Below, one piece after another: positions 10,761 through 22,611 of a stretch of DNA of 64,000 nt. Every line of letters starts with the position of its first letter. Within the stretch, counting starts at the first letter, position 1. The notes beneath the pieces are model-generated. The model worked only from the letters and a program-made list of their open reading frames with translations. It had not been told where the DNA came from and ran no database searches. The translations under genes were made by a program, and so were the position numbers. This DNA comes from Capra hircus (Eukaryota > Chordata > Mammalia > Artiodactyla > Bovidae): NCBI RefSeq assembly GCF_001704415.2, contig NC_030823.1:73594458-73658457 (forward strand). The letters run 5' to 3'.

Positions 10761-12834
10761 ATCAGCCCTCAGTTAACAAGCCGTATAATCAGTGGCAATC
10801 CTCATCCAGACTAGGTATACACACTTAGACTGAACAGAGAAAAACTCGCGCTGGGGTCCCTAGAGAAAGCAGTGCCCTCCTGGGTCCTCATGAGGCCAGG
10901 ACACAGCAGGGGCCTGTGACAGTAGAGATTTAGGGCCGTACAGCAGGAAAAGAGACACTGCTGAGGAGGGGGCCACAGGCTCGGTGCTGGGCTGCCACAG
11001 GCTCGGTGCTGGGCCGCCACAGACCTAGCTCTGCCCTCAGTCTAATAGGCAAAGCACAGACGGCCAGGGACAGCCATCAGCGGGCCTCCTAACAGATGGA
11101 CCCATGAAACAGGGGAACAGGTTGGGCCCCAGCAGCCAGAGAGAGAGAGAGACCTTGGAGGAACAGGGCCTCTCTCTGGATGAAGGCAGAAAGAGATCTG
11201 CAAACAAGAGCGAGTTGGTGACATGCATGGCCCCTGACTAGCAATGAGCTGATGGAAGCAGCTTATGGGACTAATGACAGGAGGTAATGATGATGAAAAG
11301 CACTTAAGCAATGGGCCTCAAGTAGCCGTTGTGGTTGCTGAAAGGCCTCCGCCACCAAACAAAGCGATTAGTCAGTCACCCCGCCACCCAGCCCCTCCCC
11401 TGCCCGCCTCCCTTTTCCCACCTTTGCAGACCTTCGGCCATTCATTGCTTTGTCTGAGCAGCCCAGCCTGCAGCAGCCCAGACCCAGCGAACAGACACGT
11501 ACCAGCTGGAGCCCAGCCTGTTCCGGCTGTCTCCCTAGCCCGCAGTGCCAACGGTGGCCCGGGTTACAAAGGAGGACGGGCCTTGGGGAGCCCTTTCTGT
11601 CTCTGCAGTTTTGCCATGAATTTTACATGAAAATGCTACCTGTGGGTTCGTCCGCTTTTCGGTGTGGCATTGCTTTTCCCCTAACACAAAGAAGAGGCTT
11701 ACTGGCTTTTGTAGCTGGGAGGGTGGCTCTAAGCTGCAAGTTAGAAAACAGTTTTAAACTTGGACCTTTCTCTACCCAAAAAGGAAGATAACTAGGCTGG
11801 GAGTTGAGGATTCTTGAGTTCTTATTCTTGGCTTCTACTCCTTCTTGAAGACTTCTCAAGCATTTCCACTCTTGGAATCTTTCCTTCATCCCTGCAAACT
11901 GTCTCCCCGGTCTGCTCCCATTACAGGTACCATGAGATGATGCTACAAGGTCATGACTGCTTCTCGTCTACCCATCCATCTTCCTTCCTCTCAAGACTGT
12001 GAGCCCACAGATGGCCAGGACTATGTCTGTTCTTTCAACCCTCAGTATCCAGCATCTCGGTGCTACACAGCACCTTGGTCAAGCTTCTGAGGTACCCAAC
12101 GTCCAAATCCACAAAGTAGGGGTAATAATATCTGTCTTGTTATATGTTCCAGTTTGGTATTTGGGGATCAAATATGAGAGCAAAACTGAAGAATGTTTGG
12201 AAATGTAAAGCAATAAATAAATTATGAATGTCAGGCACTGTGCATCTCTGCTTTCCGCATTTACTCATACAACATTTTTGAGCACATTTTCTGTGTTAAG
12301 CATTTTGTTGGTACAGGTAGAAGCACCTTTTGAAGTTTCTCCCACTAAACTCACTGTCTCATTCCCTCCAGCCCTGTACTGAGCCTCTGGTTATGGCCCA
12401 AACCAGTGAAGGTGCTCCTGATGGCCTTTGTCTCCCCTTGCTAATGTGTACACCAAAACCCCAGGGTTGTTATTGGCCATTCATGAAAATCAACAGTGCT
12501 ATTTTGAGTGTCCACAGCAAAGAGGGCATGGGACCAGGCATAGAGCGAAGGGCTAAAATATAAAATGGCCAAGGTATAGAGTCTTCCCCCTTAAGAAAAT
12601 AGAGCATAATATAAACAGAAAGTGAAAAAAGTTGGAAAATATCCACTAAAGAATGATGTCACAATTCAGAGAAGGGCAAGCTTTCATTAACTGATCCATT
12701 AGAAAAGCCTGAAGGAAACGGGTGACATTTGAGTTTGATCATGAAGAACTGAAAGATTTCAGGAGGCAAGGACTGTGAAAAAAAAAAAAATTATTCTCAG
12801 AAAAATCAGAATTATGACTTTCCTTAGAGGGTCA
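10761..12834. other. Unique sequence with a short tandem duplication, no gene seen
   Basis: No exon was recognised. It includes a GC-richer part (about 10850-11600) and old interspersed-repeat-like segments near 12230-12310 and 12600-12780. The open frames (such as 121 codons at 11265-11630) are proline/serine-rich chance translations. Confidence 0.4.
10972..11015 (+). repeat. 22-bp tandem duplication
   Basis: Two copies of a 22-mer starting 'gccacaggctcggtgctggg' lie head to tail (10972-10993 and 10994-11015), differing only at the last base. A third partial copy begins at 11016. Confidence 0.9.
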
Positions 12835-12955
12835 ATCCTCAGCTTCATTGTACAAATGAGAAAATCGAGGCAAAGAGAGATTCAGTAATCCGTTCACGAT
12901 CACTTAGTAACTGGCAGGGCTGGGATACAAATTCTGCAACCCATGCTTTGGCAAA
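12835..12955 (-). mobile_element. MIR SINE
   Basis: Minus-strand MIR core: 'cattgtacaaatgagaaaat', 'cgaggcaaagagagattcag', 'cacttagtaactggcagggc' and 'tgggatacaaattctgcaac'. Confidence 0.75.
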
Positions 12956-13199
12956 GAAATGGCGTACTAGAAAGGGCATAAAGCAAAAGAGACAGAAGGC
13001 AAGAAAAACGAGAAAAAATGATGGGCTGGGGAGAAAAAGAAAGAGAGAATGAATTAAAAGAAAAAAAATCGAAATTTCCAGAGAATGGGAGACCATTTCA
13101 GAAGCCACTACAAAAGTCTAGAAGCAAAATAGTTAAAGCCTGGTCAAAAGCGGCAACTGCAGGGGTAGGGAGAAATGGGAAAGTCTGGAAAGGCGATGT
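12956..13199. other. Purine-rich unique sequence
   Basis: The stretch 12965-13065 is strongly A/G-rich on the plus strand (gaaaaa, agagaga). No exon or named repeat was seen. Confidence 0.4.
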
Positions 13200-13393
13200 G
13201 CTAGTCCATTCACACTGCTGTAACACACTGTACGTGCAGGTGTCTTAGGAGCGACAGAAACGTGTTTCTCCCAGCTCTGGAGGCTGCAAGTGTGAGATGA
13301 GGGGACCAGCACAGTTGGTTTCTGGAGAGAACCCACACCCTGCTTCACAGACAGCTGTCTTCTCTCTGTGTCCTTGCAACTCTGTTATTGAGA

Positions 13394-13441
<48 letters not shown>
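13394..13441 (+). repeat. (GCT)16 microsatellite
   Basis: Sixteen uninterrupted GCT units form the tail of the minus-strand BOV-A2. This is the longest pure trinucleotide run in the window and likely length-polymorphic. Confidence 0.97.
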
Positions 13442-13705
13442 AAGTCATATCAGTCGCGTCCAACTCTGTGCAACCCCATAGAAGGGAGCCCACCAGGCTC
13501 CCCCGTCCCTGGGATTCTCCAGGCAAGAACACTGGATTGGGCTGCCATTTCCTTCTCCAATGCATGAGAGTGAAAAGTGAAAGTGAAGTCGCTCAGTCGT
13601 GTCCGACTCTTAGCGACCCCATGGACTGCAGCCCACCAGGCTCCTCCGTCCCTGGGATTCTCCGGGCAAGAGCACTGGAGAGGGCTGCCATCGCCTTCTC
13701 CGTCA
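13394..13705 (-). mobile_element. BOV-A2 SINE (dimer)
   Basis: Two Bov-A monomers in minus orientation, with the (GCT)16 tail at the left. Monomer one is about 13442-13565 and monomer two about 13575-13705. It is inserted in the MaLR LTR. Possible diverged target copies are 'attgagagc' (left) and 'attagagc' (right). Confidence 0.93.
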
Positions 13706-13728
13706 TTAGAGCACTAATGCTATCCATG

Positions 13729-13948
13729 GGCTTCCCTGGTGGCTGAACTGGTAAAGAGCCTCCCTGCTGATGCAAGAGATGCAAGAGACACAGATTCAAT
13801 CCCTGGGTCAGGAAGACCCCCGGAAAAGGAAATGGCAACCTGCTCCAGTATTCTTGCCTGGGAAGTCCCAAGGACAGAGGAGCCTGGAGGGCTACAGTTC
13901 ATGGAGTCGCAAAGAGTCAGACGCGACTGAGCGGGCACGCACACAGTC
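13729..13948 (+). mobile_element. Bov-tA SINE with target duplication
   Basis: Plus-strand element with tRNA head ('cttccctggtggctgaactg'), body ('ccagtattcttgcctggg') and end ('gcgactgagcgggcacgc'). It is flanked by 'ctatccatg' at 13720-13728 and 13949-13957. Confidence 0.93.
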
Positions 13949-14068
13949 CTATCCATGAGACCTCCGCTGTCACGACCTAATCACCTCCCGAAGGCCCCAC
14001 CTCCCATTAGCATCACCTTGAGAAACAGGTTTCAACAGCTGAATCCGGGGGAACAGAAACATTTAGTC

Positions 14069-16117
14069 CACAGCAGATGACTCAACAGGCTTTGGTTTTC
14101 GAACGAAACGAGATGCAAGGGAGTAGAATCCTGAGATTTCAAGCTTAGAGAAAACAGAAAATAGTTTAAAAATCTGCTTTTTGCTAAGCCTACCATCCCT
14201 TTCCCCAGATTATGAGCAGGTCTCCATAACGGACGAAAATGCACCCATTGCCATTTTCCCCTGACTTGTGAGAAAAGAACACTGGAAAAGGCAAAGTGGG
14301 GAATGATTGCTTTCACTGTAGGACTCATCTATCACAGCAACAATGTTATAAAGTCAGTAAATAATTGATCTCAGATGAATAAGGAGGTTTTGGAGTTATA
14401 CAGCCCATCACACCTCACCCCAGGGCACATCAAACAGGGTTGTGCTGTTCTGACTGTTCACAGGGGTTCTTGGATGTGTAAACATCTCTAAATTCTGTCT
14501 CCAAATCAGAAGGCGCTAGCTTTGTGGAGAGTCAGCCATGTTCAAATCTAGGATGTGCCCAAACACGACAGAAGCATTGTTTTCTGTCCCTCGGCTCTCC
14601 GTATGTTAAAAGCATCTATTAAAATGTGTCTGGGATGGAAGACACCCAACACACTGTCATTAATTTAAGGAAATAAAATTACACCATATGAAGGGTTATC
14701 ATAAGGAAGATGGTGACCAGCTGTTCTCCATCTCCTCTGGGTTAGAATAAGAGAAAGTGGGAGGGAGTTTAATTTGAAATTGAATTGGGAGTGGGAACTT
14801 GACAGAAGGAAGGGAGCATAGCCAATGAGCGCTACAAGACAGACAAACAGTGGAGCCGGGTTACGGGGATATGGGATTATTGAGGGGTGGGGAGGAGAGG
14901 GATGCACCCAGCCCAAGGCAAAATGAGGCTTTCTTTCCTCTCTTTCTCTGGGAGCCTAACAACCTTTGAGTTTCCCTGCTTTTTAACCTCTTTCCAAAAG
15001 AAGTATTGCTTTCTTATTTTCACGAAGGTTAAAACAATTGAGGCATTTTCATTTGAATATAGATCAAAGCCTCCCAGTAACTGAGCGAGGCAGGAGGTAG
15101 ATTATCAGAGGCCCTTTTCTGCAAAGTAGCTCATAGGCCTGTGTAGTGTTCTGTCCAGCCCTGCCAGAGAATTCAGATTTGAGTGGATGTGGGAAATGGG
15201 CAGTATAGATTTGAAGTTCCTAGAGACTTAAGGAACCTCTGATTTTAACCTGGTTCAATGCTAAACTGTGAGTACCACAATTTATTCATCAGTCACCCCC
15301 AAATTCTGCATCTGCTCTCATATCGGCTGTTTCCTCTCATCTGTAGGCCTCTCCAGAGCCAGTCACCATCAAAACATGTTTTTAACATGTAATTTGTAAC
15401 AGTAATTTACCCTTAGTATGATTCAAAATCACCTCTAATCTCTCTCCTAGTTGTATTTGTATGTAAGCTGTGCTTCTTACTGGGGAACCAGAAACCTGAT
15501 TCTCTGGTCCAGAAATTCCAAAATACCAGGAAAAGAACGGAAAGATTTTCCTCTGAAAGAGATTCATTTGAATCCTGAAAATAGACAAAGAAGGAGGCAG
15601 TTTGTTCTCCCTACTTGTCAGGGATGTTCCATTAGAACTGATCCTCCATTACAAAGGAAACCCCACTGAAAGTGAAAAGAAATCAGAGCACTCCTCAAAC
15701 TGGGCCAAAAAAGAACTGACCTCCCACTCTAAAATATCAGGCGAAGTGTTGTCATCACAAATGTAAGCCAAACTCCACAGTATAGGAAGAAGGATGTCAA
15801 ATACACAAGCATACACCCTGTCCATGAGGAAAGACCTGGAGGCGTTCAGAGGAGGGAGGGAGTTAGAGTTGGTCAGATCAGGAGAGGGTACGTGAGGGAG
15901 AGGGTACTTGATAAACACTGGGCTAATATTTGAGTGGGTTTTATTTCCTCGTGGAGACCTACTCAGAATCTCTGAGTCTCGGAGAATGAGATGGTATCCC
16001 TTAGGAAAACACAGATTTCTGAACTAGTTTCTAAGTTGTTCTCCAAGCTTGAAACCTTGAGATTCTACTCCCTTCTATCTCTTGCTTCCATTCAGTCATC
16101 AAAGTCTGTTAACCCAT
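14069..16117. other. Unique sequence, no gene seen
   Basis: No recognisable exons or young repeats. Open frames here are below 100 codons and lack domain signatures. Confidence 0.4.
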
Positions 16118-16190
16118 CTGCTATGAACTGAATGTTTGTGTCTCCCCAAAATTCATGCATTGAAAAACCTAATCCCCAAGGCAATGAAGC
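16118..16190 (+). mobile_element. MLT1-type LTR fragment
   Basis: The 5' end of an MLT1 LTR: 'tgctatgaactgaatgtttg', 'tgtctccccaaaattcatgc', 'attgaaaaacctaatcccca'. The match fades after about 16190. Confidence 0.65.
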
Positions 16191-18076
16191 AGAGTCGAGA
16201 GACAAAAGGATTCTGAGTCAGCAGAGGGCACGGACAAGGACGTGGAGGGGGCCAGACTGAGCCAGGAAACCTGAGGGGCCGAGCGCCTCTGGGGTGGGCG
16301 TGACGAGGGCAGAGGCAGCGAGTGGCACTGGCGAGGCAGGCGGCACCCTGCCCTGCGCTGTCCCCAGTCCCACCAGGATGAGAAGCTTCTCCTTTACTCT
16401 GTGCACCGGGGTGACTTCCCGTTTTGGGGAGGAGAGCAAATCGGGCAACACATAATCCACAAGACCCAGGTTCGCTCTGCGTCCATTTCGTCATAAGTGA
16501 CCTAATTCTTTTCCGTATGAAAAGAATTTCAGGGTTTTACCTTCACGGTCGGGTTTTGCCTTCCTGATCTGGTAACACTTGACCCAGAGTGACCACAGAT
16601 TAGCCTGTTTCCGAAGCCCTTTCTAGCCGTTACCTCCATCCTTCTCTCCTTAAAGAGCCCACGTTTCGCATTTAGGTCTAGAACAGAAGCAGTTCCAATG
16701 GAAAAGAACAGAAGGAGAAATGCTTCTGAATAATAATCTTGGCATTCAGTTTTTCCTCAACCGAGGAACGTTTCAGTTGTAAACTTGGCATTGTCCCCGA
16801 GTCGAGGACTGTCACAACCAATAGCAGAGCTGGGAGCGCAGTGAAGAAAGGGGGTGGGGATAAATTAACCCTATAGTCAGGCGCGAAACACTGGAGTCTG
16901 TTTCCCTGTCACCTCAAAGCAAGATGCCAAGTGCCTCTGTTTTTCCTGGCAACTCTAAAGCAAGCCTGAACCCAGGCTCCAAATCAGCAGGAATCTTGGA
17001 ACACAGTAAGGTCAGAGAACCAATTGGTCCCCTCCAATCAAAGCAGCATTCATTTTGTTTTTTAAGTGCAAAGTTGGTGGAGGATAATTTCCTTCCCTGC
17101 TGACAATCTATGTCAAAGCTTCAGCCTCACTGGAAACAGTTGTGATCTGAACTCTTTCAGGGGAAAGAAAATAATAATAATAATAACAATAAAGGAAAAA
17201 TGAAAGAAAGATAATACACACAACTCCCACATAACTCCAGCTCTTTTAATGGACAAGTTGACAGAGTCCTTAACCAGCATCTCTCTGGGACCCCTTCATA
17301 ATCGCAGGCTGGAAAGGAGAGCTGTGTTTCATGGGATTAGAGATTGGTTGTGCTTCTGTCCATTAGGGAGTAAAGAAGAGGAAGCATTTTCAAGAACTCG
17401 ATACCAAACATTTTTCACTAGGGAATTTTACTCAATTACTCGCAAAATAGTCGCAAAGATGGTCATTTCATCATTGAAATGTCCTTTTGAAAATCAGCCA
17501 CAGATTTGTTGAGAGCTGATTTTGATTGGTGGCACTTTGGAAATTATGTGCTTGATTCAGCCCCATCCTCTCCTAAAGCCCTACCCACCACGCCCCTTTC
17601 CCCATCGCTGTTCCGCTTAATTGAGTCAGCCTCTCCCTTTTCGCCTGACCAGACACTGATGAAGATATACAGCAAACAGCTCTTTAGCAGTTCCCTCTCC
17701 CTCTTATATCAGGGGAGTCCATCAACCTGGAGAGAAAAAAAAACAAAAAACAAAAAAGCCCTGGGGAGGAGAGGAGAGGGGAAGCCGATCAGACCTTTCA
17801 GAAAAGGCTGGAATTAGGAAAGAGTTCTTGCTGAAAGAAACCTCTTTATAGCTTGATGCTGGTGATATGGCTAGTCCAGTAGGGAATGGTTAATGAGAGG
17901 CAGAAACATGCCTAGGATGCCCTTCAAACTCAATGCATCTGAGCCAAGGACTTTGCAGGGAAATGCACTCCTAATCTATACTGATCTCGTCTAGCATTGA
18001 TTCATCAATGGCTAGGGCACTATCAAAATTTCCATCATGCCTTCCATTCTGCTCTTTTTAAAAAAATGTAGTGCCA
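16191..18076. other. Unique sequence, partly GC-rich, no gene seen
   Basis: About 16220-16480 is GC-rich with several CpGs, and a CCAAT-like motif ('aaccaatagcag') lies near 16818. A short AT trinucleotide tract (aataataataataataa) lies near 17170-17187. No promoter, exon or known repeat could be supported. Confidence 0.35.
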
Positions 18077-18247
18077 CATTCCTGCATGTTTTGTTTTGTT
18101 TAATTTTTAACACTTAGCTTGGTTTGTTTCTTTGGCTATCCTCACAGGTGGGATCTTACTTCCCTGACCAGGGATTGAACCTGCATCGCCTGTGTTGGAA
18201 GCACTACGGTCTTAACCACTGGACCATCAGGAAAGTCCCTCATTCCT
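18077..18247 (-). mobile_element. CHR-type tRNA-Glu SINE
   Basis: The minus-strand element spans about 18084-18240. The tRNA-derived head is at the right (complement of 'actttcctgatggtccagtg'), the body contains 'gaccagggattgaacctgca', and the A-rich tail is at the left ('gttttgttttgttta' on the plus strand). A 7-bp direct repeat 'cattcct' lies at 18077-18083 and 18241-18247. Confidence 0.8.
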
Positions 18248-19043
18248 CTCTAACTAACCCAAATTCTCCTCAGCCTGCAAAAGGCAATTCGGACCCCACT
18301 TCTCCCATGCCGCTTTCCTTGGCCACTTTATCCCACCCTGGTCTCTCCTTTCTCCGAAATCTGTTTTCACTTCCCATCACTATCACAGAGTGCAGCATTC
18401 CGTAGTCAGTGTTCTTCTCGAGAGCAGAGCCCAGGATCACAGAGACTCTGTAAGATGCTGCAGAGGCCTGCCTGGTACCAGCGACTGTGTCAGGAGGAGG
18501 TGGGGGAAGGCGGAGGGTATGCAGCCTCCTTGAATGTCTGCTGTAGAGACCTCCCTTCTGCAGATGAGGACAGACTAAGGTATTTCTCACGAGGGAAGGG
18601 AGTTGAAATGGCCAGTTGGAGAAGGGAAGGAAGGCGTTAAGTGGCAAGGAGGCAGAGGAGTGGCAAGGGGCCCTTGGGCCTTTGGAAGGGTCTGCTTTCC
18701 CAGAAGTCCCACAAGGCTGATACATCAAAGGGAGAAAGAGGAGACGGAGCCGGTCTGTGTGTTTTGGAAAGATGTTATCATGAAAGGTGCTCCTGAATCA
18801 AATTAATACAGTATTTTCTGTGGTTGGGAATTTGTGTGGAGAGTCTGCCTGTACAAAGAAAAGGCATCTGTGGAATGCGTGTTCTCCCTAAGTATGGGAA
18901 TGTGATCACAAGCATCACAGGCACCCAGGACAGGTCAGATAGGAGAGGCGCAAGAAGCCCTTCTTTTATAACAACGGGGAAAGTACGTGTGTTTCTACCC
19001 TGGTGTCTTTACACACCTCCTCTGTTACTGCCCCTTCACCAAA

Positions 19044-19110
19044 TACACACACACCCACCCACACACACACACACACACCCACACCCACACACACCCACCC
19101 ACACACACAC
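19044..19110 (+). repeat. Interrupted (CA)n microsatellite
   Basis: About 67 bp of AC repeats broken at regular points by CCC. It produces a spurious Thr/His-rich open frame. Confidence 0.95.
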
Positions 19111-19153
19111 TTTATTCATTCTCTCCTCAGTAACTCAACAGGTGATGGTTTGG

Positions 19154-19172
19154 CTCTCTCTCTCTCTCTCTC
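19154..19172 (+). repeat. (CT)9 microsatellite
   Basis: A 19-bp pure CT run within a pyrimidine-rich strand. Confidence 0.9.
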
Positions 19173-19477
19173 CAAATTATTCCCACCCCCAGCCTGGAAT
19201 GCTCATTCTCGTCTCCCAAATTATTTAAAAGCCATCAAGCATTTAACGAGTGCTGCCGTGATGTCCCTTTCATTAAACCTTCTGTGATGGCATTAACTCT
19301 TCTCTGGAGCGCTCCTGCATTAGAGATCTGCTCCATGTTCTTAGCACACGCATGTTGTGGGAGAGGGGGCAGGGAGGGTTATGTGTGCAAGTGTGGGGGT
19401 GCACACAAGTAGCTGCCCTGATGGGAACCAACGTTTCTTGAGGTTTAGGTTGGAGAACTCCTTCAACACGTGGTTGT

Positions 19478-19670
19478 GTGGCTGTTTAGTCGCTCAGGCA
19501 TGTCCAGCTCTTTGTGAGCCCATGGACTATAACCCACCAGGCACTTCTGTCCATAGGATTTTCCAGGTAAGAATACTGGAGTGGGTAAGCATTCCCTTCT
19601 CCAGAAGATCTTTCTGACCCAGGGACTGAACCCACGTCTCCTGCATTGGCAGGCAGAACCACCAGGGAAA
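19478..19670 (-). mobile_element. Bov-tA SINE
   Basis: Minus-strand: 'gtcgctcaggcatgtccagc', 'ggactataacccaccaggca', 'gattttccaggtaagaatac', ending at 'gcagaaccaccagggaaagc'. Flanks 'aacacgtggt' and 'aaacatgtggt' may be a decayed target duplication. Confidence 0.9.
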
Positions 19671-20588
19671 GCAAACATGTGGTAGGCCTCAATACAAGTC
19701 AGTTGACCCAAAGGTGAATATTAGATCACACCCATGTGGCTATGGTGACTTCCCACTATGCTTACTATTGAACCCTAGGATTTTGGGAGATACTGTATTC
19801 TTATGTCCCCTTGCCCCAGGGATAGAGGGGACTCAAAAAGGGCAAGAAGTACCTTGGGAACTCTCTTCCCTTTTCCTGATATCCAGCCTTGACTCTGCCA
19901 TTTCCTTTCCCAGTGTTACAGAAATGTAACCATCTCCTGTCTCAGACAGGGCATAAATGACATTTCCCATCAGTACCAAACCAAGGGCAAGGACACTCCA
20001 AAAGTCTTGGAACCATAGACTCTCAAGCAGTCCCACCTGGATAAGCATTTGTTCCCTTACAACGGAAGTCAATAAGCCCCCTTTTCCCCACCTTGAGATA
20101 GGCACAGCAGACACTTAGAAATCAAAGTAGCGCGTGGAGAAGCTGGAGATGCTTCTATGCAGCAGGGGCAGAGGTGTCACAAGTCTGTCCTTTGGTAAGT
20201 GTGGGTCACAGGAGATCTAACCTTTTTAGGACGCCTGTGTTCACGGGCAAGTGGCTGGTTTCTGTTAAAGGTACCAGGCTATTTTTAAAAGGCTCGGGCT
20301 CATTTTAAGAGTTGCTGTGATTTTCATATACAAACTGAATGGGTCTTAGAAAGAGACATCGATTACTCAGGCCTCCGCCGGTATTTTGTCACCTACAAAT
20401 ACAAATGGCTATACTTAGAAAAGGGTCCGGAAGGGCACCACATGTTAAACAGCTAACGGGATTTCCTACAAAATAGGCTGCATGTTCCACGGAGCTCCTC
20501 TTCTCCCTGTTCTGAATAGGAATCATCATTATAATTTGCATTATATGTCACTTTTTTATCATAATTTTCTGGTTTTTTATGTCTACCT
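19671..20588. other. Unique sequence, no gene seen
   Basis: No exons or recognised repeats. Confidence 0.4.
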
Positions 20589-21534
20589 TTATATTAAGTG
20601 GGTTTGTTTTTTTTTTTTTTACTTTATTTTACTTTACAATACTGTATTGGTTTTGCCATACATTGACATGAATCCACCATGGGTGTACATGCGATCCCAA
20701 ACATGAACCCCCCTCCCACCTCCCTCCCCACAACATCCCTCTGGGTCATCCCCATGCACCAGCCCCAAGCATGCTGTATCGTGCATCGGACATAGACTGG
20801 CGATTCGATTCTTACATGATAGTATACATGTTTCAATGCCATTCTCCCAAATCATCCCACCCTCTCCCTCTCCCTCTGAGTCCAAAAGTCTGCTATACAC
20901 ATCTGTGTCTTTTTGGCTGTCTTGCATACAGGGTCATCATTGCCATCTTTCTAAATTCCATATATATGTGTTAGTATACTGTATTGGTGTTTTTCTTTCT
21001 GGCTTACTTCAATCTGTATAATCGGCTCCAGTTTCATCCATCTCATCAGAACTGATTCAAATGTATTCTTTTTAATGGCTGAGTAATACTCCATTGTGTA
21101 TATGTACCACAGCTTTCTTATCCATTCATCTGCTGATGGACATCTAGGTTGTTTCCATGTCCTGGCTATTATAAACAGTGCTGCGATGAACACTGGGGTA
21201 CATGTGTCTCTTTCAATTCTGGTTTCCTCGGTGTGTATGCCCAGCAGTGGGATTGCTGGGTCATAAGGTAGTTCTATTTGCAATTTTTTAAGGAATCTCC
21301 ACACTGTTCTCCATAGTGGTTGTACTAGTTTGCATTCCCACCAACAGTGTAGGAGGGTTCCCTTTTCTCCACACCCTCTCCAGCATTTATTGCTTGCAGA
21401 TTTTTGGATCGCAGCCATTCTGACTGGTGTGAAGTGGTACCTCATTGTGGTTTTGATTTGCATTTCTCTAATAATGAGTGATGTTGAGCATCTTTTCATG
21501 TGTTTGTTAGCCATCCGTATGTCTTATATTAAGT
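20589..21534 (-). mobile_element. L1 LINE, 5' truncated, with 11-bp target duplication
   Basis: Minus-strand L1 insert at 20600-21523, flanked by perfect 'ttatattaagt' at 20589-20599 and 21524-21534. The poly-A tail appears as a T-run near 20607-20620, followed by the 3' UTR and then the C-terminal part of ORF2 (stop at 20951). The 3' UTR ('tactgtattggttttgccat') is shared with the L1 tail at 56.1 kb. The insert is truncated, so it is not autonomous. Confidence 0.95.
20951..21523 (-). pseudogene. L1 ORF2 C-terminal fragment
   Basis: This open frame encodes the last 187 or so residues of L1 ORF2p, from the insert's truncated 5' edge to the natural stop. Recognisable landmarks are the cysteine-rich stretch '[19 protein letters not shown]', then '[11 protein letters not shown]' and '[15 protein letters not shown]'. 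No frameshift or stop interrupts the fragment, which suggests a relatively recent insertion. The endonuclease and RT domains are absent, so it has no function in itself. Confidence 0.93.
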
Positions 21535-21707
21535 TTTATACTTAAGTCTACTGGAATATAACCAGAGAAGACACAGATGTGACCAGGAAACTGTAACTAG
21601 CATTTAAGGTGGCTCTTTTGACATCAACTCTGGATGGACTAGTGGGGCATGACATCGTATTGCCTTCTAAAGGGAGGAGGCTGAGTGTGTGTGTCTGCAT
21701 GTGTGAT

Positions 21708-22124
21708 GATGCTAACAATCATAGCTACCGTTTGCTAAATGCTCAGTCTTTCCAGGTGGCACTAGTGGTAAAGAACCCGACTGCCAATGCAGGAGCTATA
21801 AGAGACTCGGGGTCGATCCCTGGGCCAGAAGATCCCCTGGAGGAGGGTATGGCAACCCAGGCCAGCATTCTTGCCTGGAGAATCACACAGACAGAGGAGC
21901 CTGGCTGGCTACAATTCATGGGGTCTCAGAGTCAGACTTGACTGCAGCGACTGAGCGTGCATGCATTAAACACTCGGCTTCTCATCCATAGCAGCTCTAT
22001 GAGGTGAGACACTAAGAAATAGAAACTTTTAAGTGACTGTCTTGAAGACTTAATAAAACTGAAATGGTAGGGCCAAGATTCAAACTCAATCCGTCTGATT
22101 CCAGACTATAGACTCTTCACCACT
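21708..22124 (-). mobile_element. MIR SINE interrupted by a Bov-tA
   Basis: Left piece at about 21708-21755 ('tgctaacaatcatagctacc', 'gtttgctaaatgctca'). Right piece at about 21962-22124 ('agcagctctatgaggtgaga', 'gggccaagattcaaactcaa', 'tctgattccagactatagac'). The order matches a minus-strand MIR, with the SINE at 21756-21960 between them. Confidence 0.6.
21756..21960 (+). mobile_element. Bov-tA SINE
   Basis: Plus-strand: 'ccaggtggcactagtggtaa', 'cgatccctgggccagaagat', 'attcttgcctggagaatcac', ending 'cagcgactgagcgtgc'. It sits within a MIR. Confidence 0.92.
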
Positions 22125-22345
22125 GTGAAAGTGAAAGTCACTCAGTCATGTCCGACTTCTTGAGACCCCATGGACTGTAGCCCGCCAGGCTCCTCTGTCC
22201 ATGGAATTCTCCAGGCAAGACTACTGGAATGGGTTGCCATTCCCTTCTCCAGGGGATCTTCCCATCCTAGGGACTGAACCCAAGCCTCCTGCATTACAGG
22301 CAGATTCTTTACCATCTGAGTCAGCAGGGAAGCCCCTTCACTACT
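22115..22345 (-). mobile_element. Bov-tA SINE with target duplication
   Basis: The SINE occupies 22125-22335. Flanks 'cttcaccact' (22115-22124) and 'cttcactact' (22336-22345) differ at one base. The left copy is the end of a MIR. Confidence 0.93.
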
Positions 22346-22611
22346 AAGCTTCACAAATAATAATTTATTTAGTCAGAGATACTTTGAGAAATAAGCATGT
22401 GAAAAAAAAAGAGAAAACCAGGAGCAGAATATGCTAGGTATTTTGCAAGTCTTTCTAGCCTTTTCCCCAATTGGCCATAGCTGACTGACCCTCAGGTGAA
22501 CACTTGATGAATAGCCATGGCGTAGACTGATGAGTGCCTGAAAGACAAGCTAGTCAGTCAAGTTCTTCCCAAGTGTTTAAACTAAGATGCACAGAGATAC
22601 AACACTGAGGG

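Larger units (their letters stand above)
13200..14068 (-). mobile_element. MaLR (MLT1/MST-type) LTR split by two SINEs
   Basis: The right part of the LTR ('ctagtccattcacactgctg', 'ccagctctggaggctgcaag', 'ggtttctggagagaac') lies at 13200-13393. The left part ('tatccatgagacctcc', 'cctaatcacctcccgaaggc', 'catcaccttgagaaacag', 'gaacagaaacatttagtcca') lies at 13949-14068. A short intervening piece remains at 13706-13728. A BOV-A2 and a Bov-tA sit inside. Confidence 0.7.
18248..19477. other. Unique sequence with microsatellites, no gene seen
   Basis: It contains the CA and CT microsatellites listed separately. The 134- and 152-codon frames are low complexity (His/Thr repeats from CA) or anonymous. 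Confidence 0.4.

Noticed and set aside
16200..16560. Possible CpG-island promoter
   Set aside because: GC-rich but short, with no core promoter motifs or following exon; partly adjacent to an MLT1 fragment.
18824..19228. 134-codon frame rich in His, Thr and Pro
   Set aside because: Most of it is the translated CA microsatellite.
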